Assembly: GCF_005871085.1 (NCBI RefSeq)
Contig: NZ_VAUP01000015.1
Location: forward strand, 620,001 to 684,000
DNA from: Xanthobacter autotrophicus
GTDB lineage: Bacteria > Pseudomonadota > Alphaproteobacteria > Rhizobiales > Xanthobacteraceae
Direction of reading: 5' to 3'
Length of the DNA: 64,000 nt
Within the stretch, counting starts at the first letter, position 1, and each line of letters begins with the position of its first letter. The translations under genes were made by a program, and so were the position numbers. A model generated the notes under the pieces. The model saw only the letters and a program-made list of their open reading frames with translations. It was not told the DNA's origin and made no database searches. This document shows, in pieces, positions 18,002 through 26,018 of this stretch.

Positions 18002-19046
18002 GCCCCCGGCGCCAGCCGCAGGCCTGAGGGTGCGCAACCTCATCACCGACGTGCCCGGCCTTCGGGTCGGCAACGCCACCGATCCGCACATCGGCACCGG
18101 CGTCACGGTGGTGCTCTGTGATACGCCGGCGGTGGCGGCAGTGGACGTGCGCGGCGGTGGTCCCGGCACGCGGGAAACCGATCTGCTCGATCCCGCCGCC
18201 ACGGTGGAGCGGGTGGATGCCATCACCCTTTCCGGCGGCTCGGCCTTCGGGCTCGATGCTGCCTCCGGGGTCATGGCAGGCCTTGCCGCGCGCGGACGGG
18301 GCTTTGCCGTGGGCACGGCGAAGGTGCCCATCGTGCCCGGCGCCATCCTGTTCGACCTGCTGAACGGCGGCGACAAGGGCTGGGAAGCCCATCCGCCCTA
18401 CACCCGGCTTGGCCGCGACGCGCTGGAGGCAGCGGACCTCAACTTCACCCTCGGCTCGGTGGGCGCCGGCACCGGCTGCACCACCGCCACGGTGAAAGGC
18501 GGACTCGGCTCGGCCTCCGCGATCGCAGCATCCGGCCATGTGGTCGGCGCCGTGGTGGCGGTGAATGCGGCGGGCAGCCCGCTGTTCGGCGACGGCCCGC
18601 AGTTCCGCGCCGCGCCCTATGAGAGGGGCGGTGAGTTCGGCGGCCTCGGCCTGCCCCAAACCGTGTCGCAGGCGCTGGCGGACGAGGTAACCCATCCGCA
18701 TCTGAAGGGCGGCATCTCGCGCTTTTCCACCACCATCGCCGTGGTTGCCACTGACGCGACCCTCACCACGGTTCAGGCGCGCCGGCTCGCCATCATGGCG
18801 CAGAACGGGCTGGCGCTGTCTCTGTTTCCGGTGCACACGCCCTTGGACGGCGACGTAGTGTTCGCGCTCTCCACCGAACGGCGTCCGCTGGAGGTACCCC
18901 TGCCCGACCTCGCTCGGCTCGGCGCGCTGGCCTCGGTGGTGCTGGCGCGGGCGGTGGCGCGGGCAATCTTTGCCGCCACCCGCCTGCCCTTCCCCGATTG
19001 CCAGAAGACGTGGCACGATCATTTCGCTTCCAAGGACCAGACATGA
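17973..19046 (+). CDS. P1-family (DmpA/S58) peptidase
   Basis: This family of self-processing Ntn-type hydrolases includes beta-aminopeptidases and D-Ala aminopeptidases. Recognisable parts are ITDVPGLRVGNA at the N-terminus, the glycine-rich SGGSAFGLDAASG, TGCTTATVKGGLGSAS, and STTIAVVATDATL, where the autoproteolytic nucleophile Ser/Thr lies. Family members usually begin close to the RNLITDVPG motif, so a GTG at 18030 is an alternative start; the ATG used here overlaps the ATPase gene by 29 bases. The stop overlaps the next start (ATGA). Substrate unknown. Confidence 0.9.
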   Translation: MPSSAGSASEPPAPAAGLRVRNLITDVPGLRVGNATDPHIGTGVTVVLCDTPAVAAVDVRGGGPGTRETDLLDPAATVERVDAITLSGGSAFGLDAASGVMAGLAARGRGFAVGTAKVPIVPGAILFDLLNGGDKGWEAHPPYTRLGRDALEAADLNFTLGSVGAGTGCTTATVKGGLGSASAIAASGHVVGAVVAVNAAGSPLFGDGPQFRAAPYERGGEFGGLGLPQTVSQALADEVTHPHLKGGISRFSTTIAVVATDATLTTVQARRLAIMAQNGLALSLFPVHTPLDGDVVFALSTERRPLEVPLPDLARLGALASVVLARAVARAIFAATRLPFPDCQKTWHDHFASKDQT

Positions 19047-19576
19047 GCGCCCCTGCCCCCCGCCACATCCCCGCGCACGCCCCAAATGGCGCGCCCGGCG
19101 CCGAGCCGAAGCTGGCGCGCCTGGGTGGGCCGCTCGCGGTGCTGTTCTGGTGCTGCTGCGGCATCACCGCGCTGCCGCTGGCGGGCCTGTTCACGCTGAT
19201 CGCGGAATTCGGCGTCGTGGGAGCGAAGTCGGCGCTGTTCGATTCCTTCTCCGGCCCGGGGCTTCAGCAGCAGGTGCTGCGGTTCGGCCTGGTACCGCAG
19301 ATCCTGCTGTTCGCGTGGGCAGCGGCGGTGGTGGTGCTGACCGTGGCGAAGGCGCGCATCGCCCTCAGCCTGCTGCCCTGGATGCTGGTCGTGGTGGTGG
19401 TGGCCTCGGCCTATGGCCAGTTCGCCATCCGCGATGCCATCTCCCCCGACGGCGCGGACCTTGGCGCCTTCGCGGCGCTCATGCCGGGGCTGCTGGCGCA
19501 GGCGGTGGGAGCGGCCACTTTCTTCGGCTATTTCCGTGAGGGCCGGCGGCCGCAAGCCTATTACACCCGGGGATAG
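19043..19576 (+). CDS. Small integral membrane protein (possibly DUF2569-like)
   Basis: The 177-residue protein has a Pro/Ala-rich N-tail and four predicted membrane helices (about 35-55, 82-104, 109-128 and 146-165). The GGPLAVLFWCCCGITALPLAG start resembles DUF2569-type proteins, but I am not sure of the family. No catalytic motif is seen. It is translationally coupled to the P1 peptidase (4-base overlap), so the two probably act in the same process, such as membrane-associated peptide handling. Confidence 0.7.
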   Translation: MSAPAPRHIPAHAPNGAPGAEPKLARLGGPLAVLFWCCCGITALPLAGLFTLIAEFGVVGAKSALFDSFSGPGLQQQVLRFGLVPQILLFAWAAAVVVLTVAKARIALSLLPWMLVVVVVASAYGQFAIRDAISPDGADLGAFAALMPGLLAQAVGAATFFGYFREGRRPQAYYTRG

Positions 19577-19582
19577 GGCTCA

Positions 19583-19630
19583 GAGCATCTTCGAGCGAAG
19601 TGGATACTGGTTCGCTCGGAGAAAAATGCT
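19583..19630. repeat. Imperfect palindromic intergenic element (Rhizobiales-type repeat)
   Basis: GAGCATCTTCGAGCGAA and TTCGCTCGGAGAAAAATGCT form an imperfect stem around GTGGATACTGG. Very similar elements (AGCGAAGTGGATACCGGTTCGCT cores) are familiar as dispersed extragenic palindromes in Hyphomicrobiales genomes. It lies between convergent genes, the usual place. Only one copy is seen in this window. Confidence 0.6.
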
Positions 19631-19683
19631 TTGAAACAAGGCTCTAGAGCGACTGTCGTGAGCCATGGCGATCCAGAATCGCC

Positions 19684-21234
19684 CTAGGCGCCACGGGGGT
19701 GCCGGGGCGGAGCCTCTTCCTCCGGCTCCCGCCGCGCACGGCGGCGGCGGGCGGGTTCCGCGGCCGCACGGGCGGCAAGGCCCGAGGCCCAGCCGGATGC
19801 CGCATGCAATGCCGCCCGCGCCGCATGCCGCGACGCCGAGGTCGCCGCCGCCATCCCCCGACGGGGGAGCGCGGCGGGTGCGGCGGGCACCGGCATTGGC
19901 GGAAGCCCCCGCACGTCCGCTATCTCCTCGTCCGGAAGCAGGTCCGGTGCCGGAACAGCGGTATCCGGCGCGCCTGCGGTCGAAGTCGCGATCTTGTCCA
20001 TATGCAGTCGTGCTGCCAGCCGCACGTGCCAATAGCCCGCGAAACGCGCCACCCGGCCGGCCCAGCCGGACAGCGGCGTCGAGGCGAATGGCTGGAGCAG
20101 GGCGATGCGATCGTCCTTCTCGGCGATGGCGCCGGAGATGAGACGGCCGGCAAGGAAGCCATGGCTCAGCGCATCGCCGGCGGCGGCCAGCGCATACCAC
20201 ACGCCCCGCTCGCCCTCATGCACCAAAGGCATGCCGGCCGGTTCCGGCAGCATTCGGGCGGAAGCTGCGTCCGAAAGGCTCGGCCCTACCGGATAGAGTT
20301 CGGCAGCATGGCGGCGCAGCACCCGGGCGGCGCCCACCCGCGTCATCACCCGCGTGGCGGTGGCGGCGGCAAGGGTCAGGCGGCCAGCGTCAAAATGATA
20401 GCGCAGGCCGGTGAGCCCGGCCTCCTCGACCATGCCGCCATAAGGCACCTCGACCGCAGGCAGGCGGAAGCCGCCATAGACCCACGGCGCGCGCGGCAGC
20501 ACCGCCACCTTCGGGCCGAGCCGGGCGAAGGCCTCCGGCCCGGTGATCACCACCTGGAAGGCGCGGATCCGCCATCGGCCCGCCGCCAGATATTTCCGCA
20601 AGCCCTTGAGGTCGGCCGCGAGCGGCCCCTCCACCGGCAGCGCGCGCACGCCCGCCGCCAGGACCTCGGCCTCCAGCGCCACTTTCAGGGCCTGAGGGGA
20701 AACGCGCTCGGCCGGAACCACGCCGAGGCCGGCGGTGAAGGTCGAGGTGCCCAGCAGCGCGGCGAGATCCTGCGCCCCCACCAGAACCGTGGTGTCTGGG
20801 GCAAGCTCCTGCCTCAGCTCATGTTCGCGAACGAGCGCATCGGCAGCATGAGGGCGGGCCACGGAAAGCCTGCCGCGCGGCCCCACGGCGACGCCGGCCT
20901 TCTGGGCGAAGGCCAAGGCTCGTTCGGTTGCCTGGGTGGAGAGGATGAGCAGTTCCTGCGCATCATGCTGTCCCACACGGTCCACCAGTGTGGACGTGGA
21001 CATGGTGAAGCCGGGGCTCAGAATACCGTCGAGGGGCAGCGGCCGCGCCCCAGTGAAGGTGAGCAGGATGACCTCCCGCCCCCGCCGCGCCAGATCAATG
21101 GCGATGGCCAGCCCCGCCACGTCGTCCCCGACGACGCAGACGTCGCAATCATAGGTGCGCTTCAGCGCCGCGTCCGACCGCTCCCGGTCGGTAACATCCT
21201 GCGCCGCCGCGCGGGACGGGGCCTTATCAATCAT
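19684..21234 (-). CDS. FAD-dependent oxidoreductase (NadB/DAO-like fold)
   Basis: The 516-residue protein starts with a Rossmann dinucleotide site, CDVCVVGDDVAGLAIAIDLARRG, in which the second Gly of GxGxxG is Asp. Next comes a SPGFTMSTS segment like the re-side loop of L-aspartate oxidase, and a second FAD-contact region around ALAAAGDALSHGFLAGRL. The last 75 residues are Ala/Arg/Glu/Pro-rich and probably disordered. The start chosen is MIDKAPS; 60 upstream in-frame residues look non-coding. No nadA or nadC is adjacent, so an aspartate oxidase role is doubtful. It is divergent from sixA. Confidence 0.72.
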   Translation of the reverse strand: MIDKAPSRAAAQDVTDRERSDAALKRTYDCDVCVVGDDVAGLAIAIDLARRGREVILLTFTGARPLPLDGILSPGFTMSTSTLVDRVGQHDAQELLILSTQATERALAFAQKAGVAVGPRGRLSVARPHAADALVREHELRQELAPDTTVLVGAQDLAALLGTSTFTAGLGVVPAERVSPQALKVALEAEVLAAGVRALPVEGPLAADLKGLRKYLAAGRWRIRAFQVVITGPEAFARLGPKVAVLPRAPWVYGGFRLPAVEVPYGGMVEEAGLTGLRYHFDAGRLTLAAATATRVMTRVGAARVLRRHAAELYPVGPSLSDAASARMLPEPAGMPLVHEGERGVWYALAAAGDALSHGFLAGRLISGAIAEKDDRIALLQPFASTPLSGWAGRVARFAGYWHVRLAARLHMDKIATSTAGAPDTAVPAPDLLPDEEIADVRGLPPMPVPAAPAALPRRGMAAATSASRHAARAALHAASGWASGLAARAAAEPARRRRARREPEEEAPPRHPRGA

Positions 21235-21437
21235 GAAGACTATCCGCTGAGCACCGGCCCATGCTGATGCCTTCCGCTTGAGAAACCGTTTATTTGCGGC
21301 GCTCTCGTGACATTTTGCGCGGGATACCGGCGCTGGTATCTGGCGGGGCGTGACGCTGCGGCGCGGGCATTCTGGTTGCACCGCACACACTCCCTCAGTC
21401 ATAAGAAGCGGCATTTCATTGATTGGTTTGGAAGCTC

Positions 21438-21959
21438 ATGCGCCGTCTGATCTTGCTGCGCCACGCCAAGTCCGACTGGCCGGACGGCATTGTCGACCCC
21501 GAGCGCCCGCTGGCACCCCGGGGGCGCACGGCGGCGCCGCGCATCGGCGCCTATATCGCCCAAGAGCAATTGGTGGCGGATCGCGTGCTGGTCTCCCCGG
21601 CCCGCCGCACCCGCGAGACCTGGGATCTGGTGGCCGCCCAGTTGCCGCCGATTAAGGTGGTGGCGAGCGAGCCGCGCGTCTATGACGCCTCCGCCGCGCG
21701 GCTCCTGTCCGTGGTGCGCGAGCAGCCGAAGGACGCCCACAGCCTCATGCTGGTGGGCCACAATCCGGGCCTCAGCGACCTTGCCACGCTGCTTGTATCG
21801 ACGGGGGCGGCATCCCATCTGTCGAAGATGGCCGAGAAATTCCCCACCGGCGCCCTCGCCGTCATCGATCTTCCCGTGGATGAATGGTGCGAGGTGGTGC
21901 CCGGCACCGCGCGGCTCGACCGCTTCATTACCCCGCGCGAGCTGTCTGGAAGCGACTAG
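21438..21959 (+). CDS. sixA: SixA-like phosphohistidine phosphatase
   Basis: A histidine-phosphatase-superfamily enzyme of 173 residues. The RHG motif is LLRHAKSDW (nucleophile His8), and the second catalytic His is in LVGHNPGLSDL; SPARRTRETW supplies the phosphate-binding Arg. SixA removes phosphate from His-containing phosphotransfer proteins (ArcB, PTS NPr). Starting at MRRLILLRHAKSDW removes five extra residues of an upstream in-frame start. The next gene begins 2 bases after the stop, so the two are probably one operon. Confidence 0.9.
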   Translation: MRRLILLRHAKSDWPDGIVDPERPLAPRGRTAAPRIGAYIAQEQLVADRVLVSPARRTRETWDLVAAQLPPIKVVASEPRVYDASAARLLSVVREQPKDAHSLMLVGHNPGLSDLATLLVSTGAASHLSKMAEKFPTGALAVIDLPVDEWCEVVPGTARLDRFITPRELSGSD

Positions 21960-21961
21960 GC

Positions 21962-23506
21962 ATGGCGCGCGTCACCGACGCCATGACCGGAGCGCGGATG
22001 GCGCTGAGAACATTAGGCGACCAAGTGGAGGGCCTTGCCAAGCCCACCCTCAGTCTCAGCGTCGCCGACGCCATGGACGAGGCACGGATCGCCTTTCGGA
22101 CCCTGGCCGACCGGGTGGAAGGCATTGCCCATCCTACCCTGCGCCTCGGCGTCACCGGCCTGTCGCGGGCCGGCAAAACCATCTTCACCACCGCCCTTAT
22201 CCATGCGCTGACCCGTGGCGGCCGGCTCCCGGTGTTCGAGGCGGCCCAATCCGGCCGCATCGCCCGCGCCGAGTTGCAGCCGCAACCGGACGACGCGGTG
22301 CCGCGCTTCGCCTATGAGGACCACCTGAAGACGCTGGGCGTGGCGCGCCAATGGCCCGCCTCCACCACGCGGGTCAGCGAGTTGCGGCTCTCCATCCGCT
22401 ACGCCACGGCGCGCGGCAGCCTGCGCACCCTCACTCTTGATCTCGTGGACTATCCCGGCGAGTGGCTGCTGGACCTGCCGCTGCTCGACATGAGCTATGC
22501 CGATTTTTCCCGCCAGAGCCTCACCCTGGCGCGCGCGCCGGCCCGCGCGGATGTGGCGGCGGCCTGGCTCGCGGCGGTGACGGCCGCTCCGGTGGACGGG
22601 CCCCAGGACGAGACCCGCGCGCGGGAAATCGCGGCGCTGTTCACCCAGTACCTCTCCGCCTGCCGCAGCGAAAAACTGGCCATGAGCTTGCTGCCGCCTG
22701 GTCGCTTCCTGATGCCTGGGGACCTTGAAGGCTCCCCGGCCCTCACCTTCGCCCCCCTCGATGTGGGCGACAAGTCGCCGAAAGCGGGCAGCCTCGGCGC
22801 CATGATGGAGCGCCGCTTCGAGGCGTACAAAAATGCGGTGGTACGACCCTTCTTCCGCACCCATTTTGCCCGGCTCGACCGGCAGATCGTGCTGGTGGAT
22901 ACGTTGGCCGCGCTCAATGCCGGGCCGGCTGCGCTGGCAGACCTGGAGCGCGCGCTCGACGGCATCCTCGCCGCCTTCCGCACGGGTCGGAACAGCCTGG
23001 TGAGCACCCTGTTCCGGCCGCGCATCGAGAAGGTGCTGTTCGCCGCCACCAAGGCGGACCATCTCCACCGCTCCAGCCACGACCGGCTGGAGGCGATCCT
23101 GGCCCGCCTCGTGGAGCGTGCCCGCGCAAGGGCGCACGACCACGGTGCGGCATTGGACGTGGTGGCGCTGGCCGCCATCCGCGCCACGCAGGAAGCGCGG
23201 GTCCGGCGCGACGGGCATGAACTCGACGCCATCGTCGGCACGCCGGAGGCCGGACAGGAGGCGGGCGGCCACCGCTTCGACGGCACCGAAGACATGGCAG
23301 TTTTCCCCGGCGACCTGCCGGCGGATCCCGATGCGCTGTTCGATCCCTCGGGGGCCGGATTCCGCGGGCTCGCCACAGCGGTGGAGGGGGACGCGGACTT
23401 CCGCTTCCTGCGCTTCCGCCCGCCGGCGGGGATCGGCGACGGCCCCATACCGCACATCCGCCTCGACCGGGCGCTGCAGTTCCTCTTGGGCGACCGGCTG
23501 GCGTGA
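21962..23506 (+). CDS. ycjX: YcjX-like (DUF463) P-loop protein with duplicated N-terminal segment
   Basis: A stress-linked, probably GTP-binding protein of 514 residues. The P-loop is GLSRAGKT (66-73), and LVDYPGEWLLDL is the G3-like motif. The C-terminus ends in the conserved HIRLDRALQFLLG. The N-terminus is unusual: residues 11-34 (ARMALRTLGDQVEGLAKPTL and on) are repeated, diverged, as residues 41-64 (ARIAFRTLADRVEGIAHPTL and on), a 30-residue period. The partner ycjF (DUF697), often next to ycjX, is absent. It follows sixA by 2 bases. Confidence 0.92.
   Translation: MARVTDAMTGARMALRTLGDQVEGLAKPTLSLSVADAMDEARIAFRTLADRVEGIAHPTLRLGVTGLSRAGKTIFTTALIHALTRGGRLPVFEAAQSGRIARAELQPQPDDAVPRFAYEDHLKTLGVARQWPASTTRVSELRLSIRYATARGSLRTLTLDLVDYPGEWLLDLPLLDMSYADFSRQSLTLARAPARADVAAAWLAAVTAAPVDGPQDETRAREIAALFTQYLSACRSEKLAMSLLPPGRFLMPGDLEGSPALTFAPLDVGDKSPKAGSLGAMMERRFEAYKNAVVRPFFRTHFARLDRQIVLVDTLAALNAGPAALADLERALDGILAAFRTGRNSLVSTLFRPRIEKVLFAATKADHLHRSSHDRLEAILARLVERARARAHDHGAALDVVALAAIRATQEARVRRDGHELDAIVGTPEAGQEAGGHRFDGTEDMAVFPGDLPADPDALFDPSGAGFRGLATAVEGDADFRFLRFRPPAGIGDGPIPHIRLDRALQFLLGDRLA
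21992..22153 (+). repeat. Internal tandem duplication in ycjX (two 72-base units, 90-base period)
   Basis: The unit encodes an amphipathic helix and strand that precede the P-loop. The two copies differ at many bases, including third positions and several residues (M/I, L/F, G/A, Q/R, K/H), so the duplication is old and has been kept in frame. Confidence 0.7.
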
Positions 23507-23570
23507 GGCGGGCACACGCGCCAGCTCGACGGCGGCGCGAATGCCTCAGGGCATCGGGGGACGGGCGGCC

Positions 23571-24212
23571 TCAGAACTTCGCCGAGGCCCAGCGCACCAT
23601 CTGCACCAACACCTGCTCCTGCGCCGAATCCAGCGCCGCAGTCGCCACCGGGCCGGCGGTGGAGGCGGCCGGAACCGCCGCCTTGAACACCTGCGCCGCG
23701 AGGATGCGCCCGCTCTGGGTGCCGATGAGCTTGGCCGACAGCTCCACCACCGCCACCGGCCCCTGATCGGTGATGCGCAGGGCGAAGGTGCGAATGTCGA
23801 TAACCAATTGGTAGTCCGCATTCACCCCGTCCCCGGGACGGGCGACGCGGCGCAGCTTGCTGGCATTCTCGAAGGCCTGGATGGTGCGGGCCTGCAGCAG
23901 CGCCGGCAGTGTGTCGCTCCACTGGGCATCCGAGAGATAGGCCACCTGACCCGGACCCGGCTCCACCATCACCTTGTCGGTGTTGAGTACGGCGAGCGCG
24001 TTGGGCGCCACCACAACCATCTGGGCATTGCCGCTGCCACCGGCCGTGAAACCGCTGGGGGCGGACAGGTTGTAGGTGGGGGTCGGCGTCGAGCCGCATC
24101 CCGCCAGCGCGAGGGTCAGGGCCGCGCCGAACAGGAGGGCAGAGAGCCGCGACATGGCGTGGACGTGGAGGGAGAGGCGGCGAGCGAGACGGCTCCTGCG
24201 AACGAAAGTCAT
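23571..24212 (-). CDS. ABC-type transport auxiliary lipoprotein (PqiC/ABC_trans_aux-like)
   Basis: A 213-residue lipoprotein with a lipobox at LAGC (Cys39 with this start; if the Met 19 codons downstream is used the signal becomes a canonical 20 residues). The mature part matches the PqiC-type auxiliary component: TYNLSAP at the start, a DYQLVIDIRTF strand, and QVFKAAVPA near the end. In PqiABC and Mla-like systems such lipoproteins sit in the outer membrane and contact the MCE protein. It follows mlaD with a 7-base gap in the mla operon, taking the place MlaA/MlaC might have. Confidence 0.87.
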   Translation of the reverse strand: MTFVRRSRLARRLSLHVHAMSRLSALLFGAALTLALAGCGSTPTPTYNLSAPSGFTAGGSGNAQMVVVAPNALAVLNTDKVMVEPGPGQVAYLSDAQWSDTLPALLQARTIQAFENASKLRRVARPGDGVNADYQLVIDIRTFALRITDQGPVAVVELSAKLIGTQSGRILAAQVFKAAVPAASTAGPVATAALDSAQEQVLVQMVRWASAKF

Positions 24213-24219
24213 GATCGGC

Positions 24220-25143
24220 TCATCGCCCGTATTTCGGAATGGAATTGCCGCCGCCGAAAATGAACTGCTGCGGGTTGCGCTCGATGTTTCGGAGCACGCG
24301 GTCGATCTCGTTGAGGGTACGCCGGCCGTCGGTCGCCAGCGCCTCATACTGTTTGAGTCCCGGCCCTGTGAAGCGGCTGACCTGCTCGGTGAGCAGGGCG
24401 GTGCGCTGGTCCAGATTGTCGGCAAGCCTGCGCACCGAGGTGGCGGCATCGGTGGCCTGCACCAGCAAGCCGTCCTTGTCCTCGGTGGCCTTCTGCAGGT
24501 TCACCACCACCTTCTCGACCTTCTCGGCGACGCCGTTGAGCTGCTTGACCAGCGAAGCGGACTGCTCGATCAGGCTCGCCACATCGTCGGACTTCGAGGC
24601 CACGGCCTTCGAAAACGTCTCAATGTTGGCGATGATTTCCTTGATGTCCTGCGGATTGATGGCGTCCAGCACCACCTCGATCTTCTTGGCCACACCCTGA
24701 GCCGAGGCGAGGAGCCCGGCCATGCCAGCACCGCCGTCGGCGGTGATACGCGGCACACCGTTCGGCCCTATTGGCAGAGGCGGGGCACCGGGATGGCCGC
24801 CGCGGATGGAGACCACGACGATGCCGGTCAGGCCCTGGGATTCGAGACCGGCCTGGGCATCCGACAGCACCGGCACATCATTGTTGATGGCGACCCGCGC
24901 CAGCACCTGCCCCGGCTGGCCCGGCACCAGGCCGAGGCCGGTGACCTGTCCCACGGGGATACCGTTGAAGAGCACGTTGTTGCCCTGGCGCAGACCCGCC
25001 ACCGAGCCGTCGAAGAGGACCTCGTAAGCCTTGCGCGCGGCGGAATCCTGCGGTCCGGCGAACCAGTACACGAAGCCGAACGCCGCGGCGAGGACCGCGA
25101 GCGTGAAGGCTCCGATGATGGTGTAGTTGGCCCGTGTTTCCAT
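24220..25143 (-). CDS. mlaD: MlaD-like MCE-domain protein
   Basis: The periplasmic lipid-binding ring subunit of a lipid ABC transporter. One anchor helix (about 7-27) is followed by a single MCE domain (about 38-118; FDGSVAGLRQGNNVLFNGIPVG and VLARVAINNDVPVL). A long helical tail (about 140-265, many Lys/Glu heptads) could form a coiled-coil tunnel, longer than in E. coli MlaD. Total 307 residues. It is preceded by mlaF with a 62-base gap. Confidence 0.93.
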   Translation of the reverse strand: METRANYTIIGAFTLAVLAAAFGFVYWFAGPQDSAARKAYEVLFDGSVAGLRQGNNVLFNGIPVGQVTGLGLVPGQPGQVLARVAINNDVPVLSDAQAGLESQGLTGIVVVSIRGGHPGAPPLPIGPNGVPRITADGGAGMAGLLASAQGVAKKIEVVLDAINPQDIKEIIANIETFSKAVASKSDDVASLIEQSASLVKQLNGVAEKVEKVVVNLQKATEDKDGLLVQATDAATSVRRLADNLDQRTALLTEQVSRFTGPGLKQYEALATDGRRTLNEIDRVLRNIERNPQQFIFGGGNSIPKYGR

Positions 25144-25205
25144 ACCTGATCCCGGCTCCGTTCCGACCTCGCCCCCGCCGTCCGGTCCGCCCCTTCATCC
25201 TTGAG

Positions 25206-26012
25206 TTATCGACGCCCCGACTGCACCGCCCGTGCCCGCGTGCCGTGGAAGTAGGCCCGCAGCCAGGGATGCTGTTGTGCCATCATGTCTTCGATGGTGC
25301 CCTGCGCGATCACCTTGCCGTCCGCCAGCGCGGCGATGCGATCGCACACGGTATGCAGACTGTCGAGATCGTGGGTTACCATGAAAACCGTAAGCCCCAA
25401 AGTCTGTTGCAACGTACGGATAAGCTCGTCGAACTCGCCGGCGCCGATGGGATCGAGGCCGGAGGTCGGCTCATCCAGAAACAGGATTTCCGGGTCGAGA
25501 GCGAGCGAGCGTGCGAGTGCGGCGCGCTTGATCATGCCGCCGGACAGCTCCGACGGCAGCTTTTCCGCAACGTCGTACTTCAGGCCGACCATCTCGATCT
25601 TGGTGTAGGCGATCTCGTCCAGCAGGCGCTGGGACAGGTGCAGATTCTCCCGCAGCGGGAACTGGATGTTCTGCTTCACCGTGAGCGAGGAGAACAGCGC
25701 GCCCTGCTGGAACAGCACCCCCCAGCGGCGCTCCAGCGCCGAGCGCTCCCTCTCGGAGAGATCGTCCAGATTCTGGCCGAACACCTCCACCGTACCCGAT
25801 TGTTTGGGCACGAGGCCGAGGATGGTGCGCGTGAGCACCGATTTGCCGCCGCCCGAGGTGCCGACGAAGCCGAGGATCTCGCCGCGATACACGTCGAGGT
25901 CGAGATGGTTCAGAATCACGCGGTCACCAAAGCCCACCACGATGTCGTGGACGGAGATGATCGCTTCCCTGTGGTTGGTCGCCTCGGCGGTGGTGGAGGT
26001 GCGCGCGTCCAT
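25206..26012 (-). CDS. mlaF: Mla-type lipid transporter ATPase MlaF
   Basis: The nucleotide-binding subunit, 268 residues. Walker A is GTSGGGKS (51-58), the signature LSGGM (156-160), Walker B ILFLDEPTSGLDP (176-188) and the switch is VTHDLDS. The GVLFQQGALFSSLTV segment is typical of MlaF and plant TGD3. A short C-terminal extension reaches into the partner in the E. coli complex and is present here too. It begins 6 bases after the mlaE stop. Confidence 0.95.
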   Translation of the reverse strand: MDARTSTTAEATNHREAIISVHDIVVGFGDRVILNHLDLDVYRGEILGFVGTSGGGKSVLTRTILGLVPKQSGTVEVFGQNLDDLSERERSALERRWGVLFQQGALFSSLTVKQNIQFPLRENLHLSQRLLDEIAYTKIEMVGLKYDVAEKLPSELSGGMIKRAALARSLALDPEILFLDEPTSGLDPIGAGEFDELIRTLQQTLGLTVFMVTHDLDSLHTVCDRIAALADGKVIAQGTIEDMMAQQHPWLRAYFHGTRARAVQSGRR

Positions 26013-26018
26013 GCCGCC

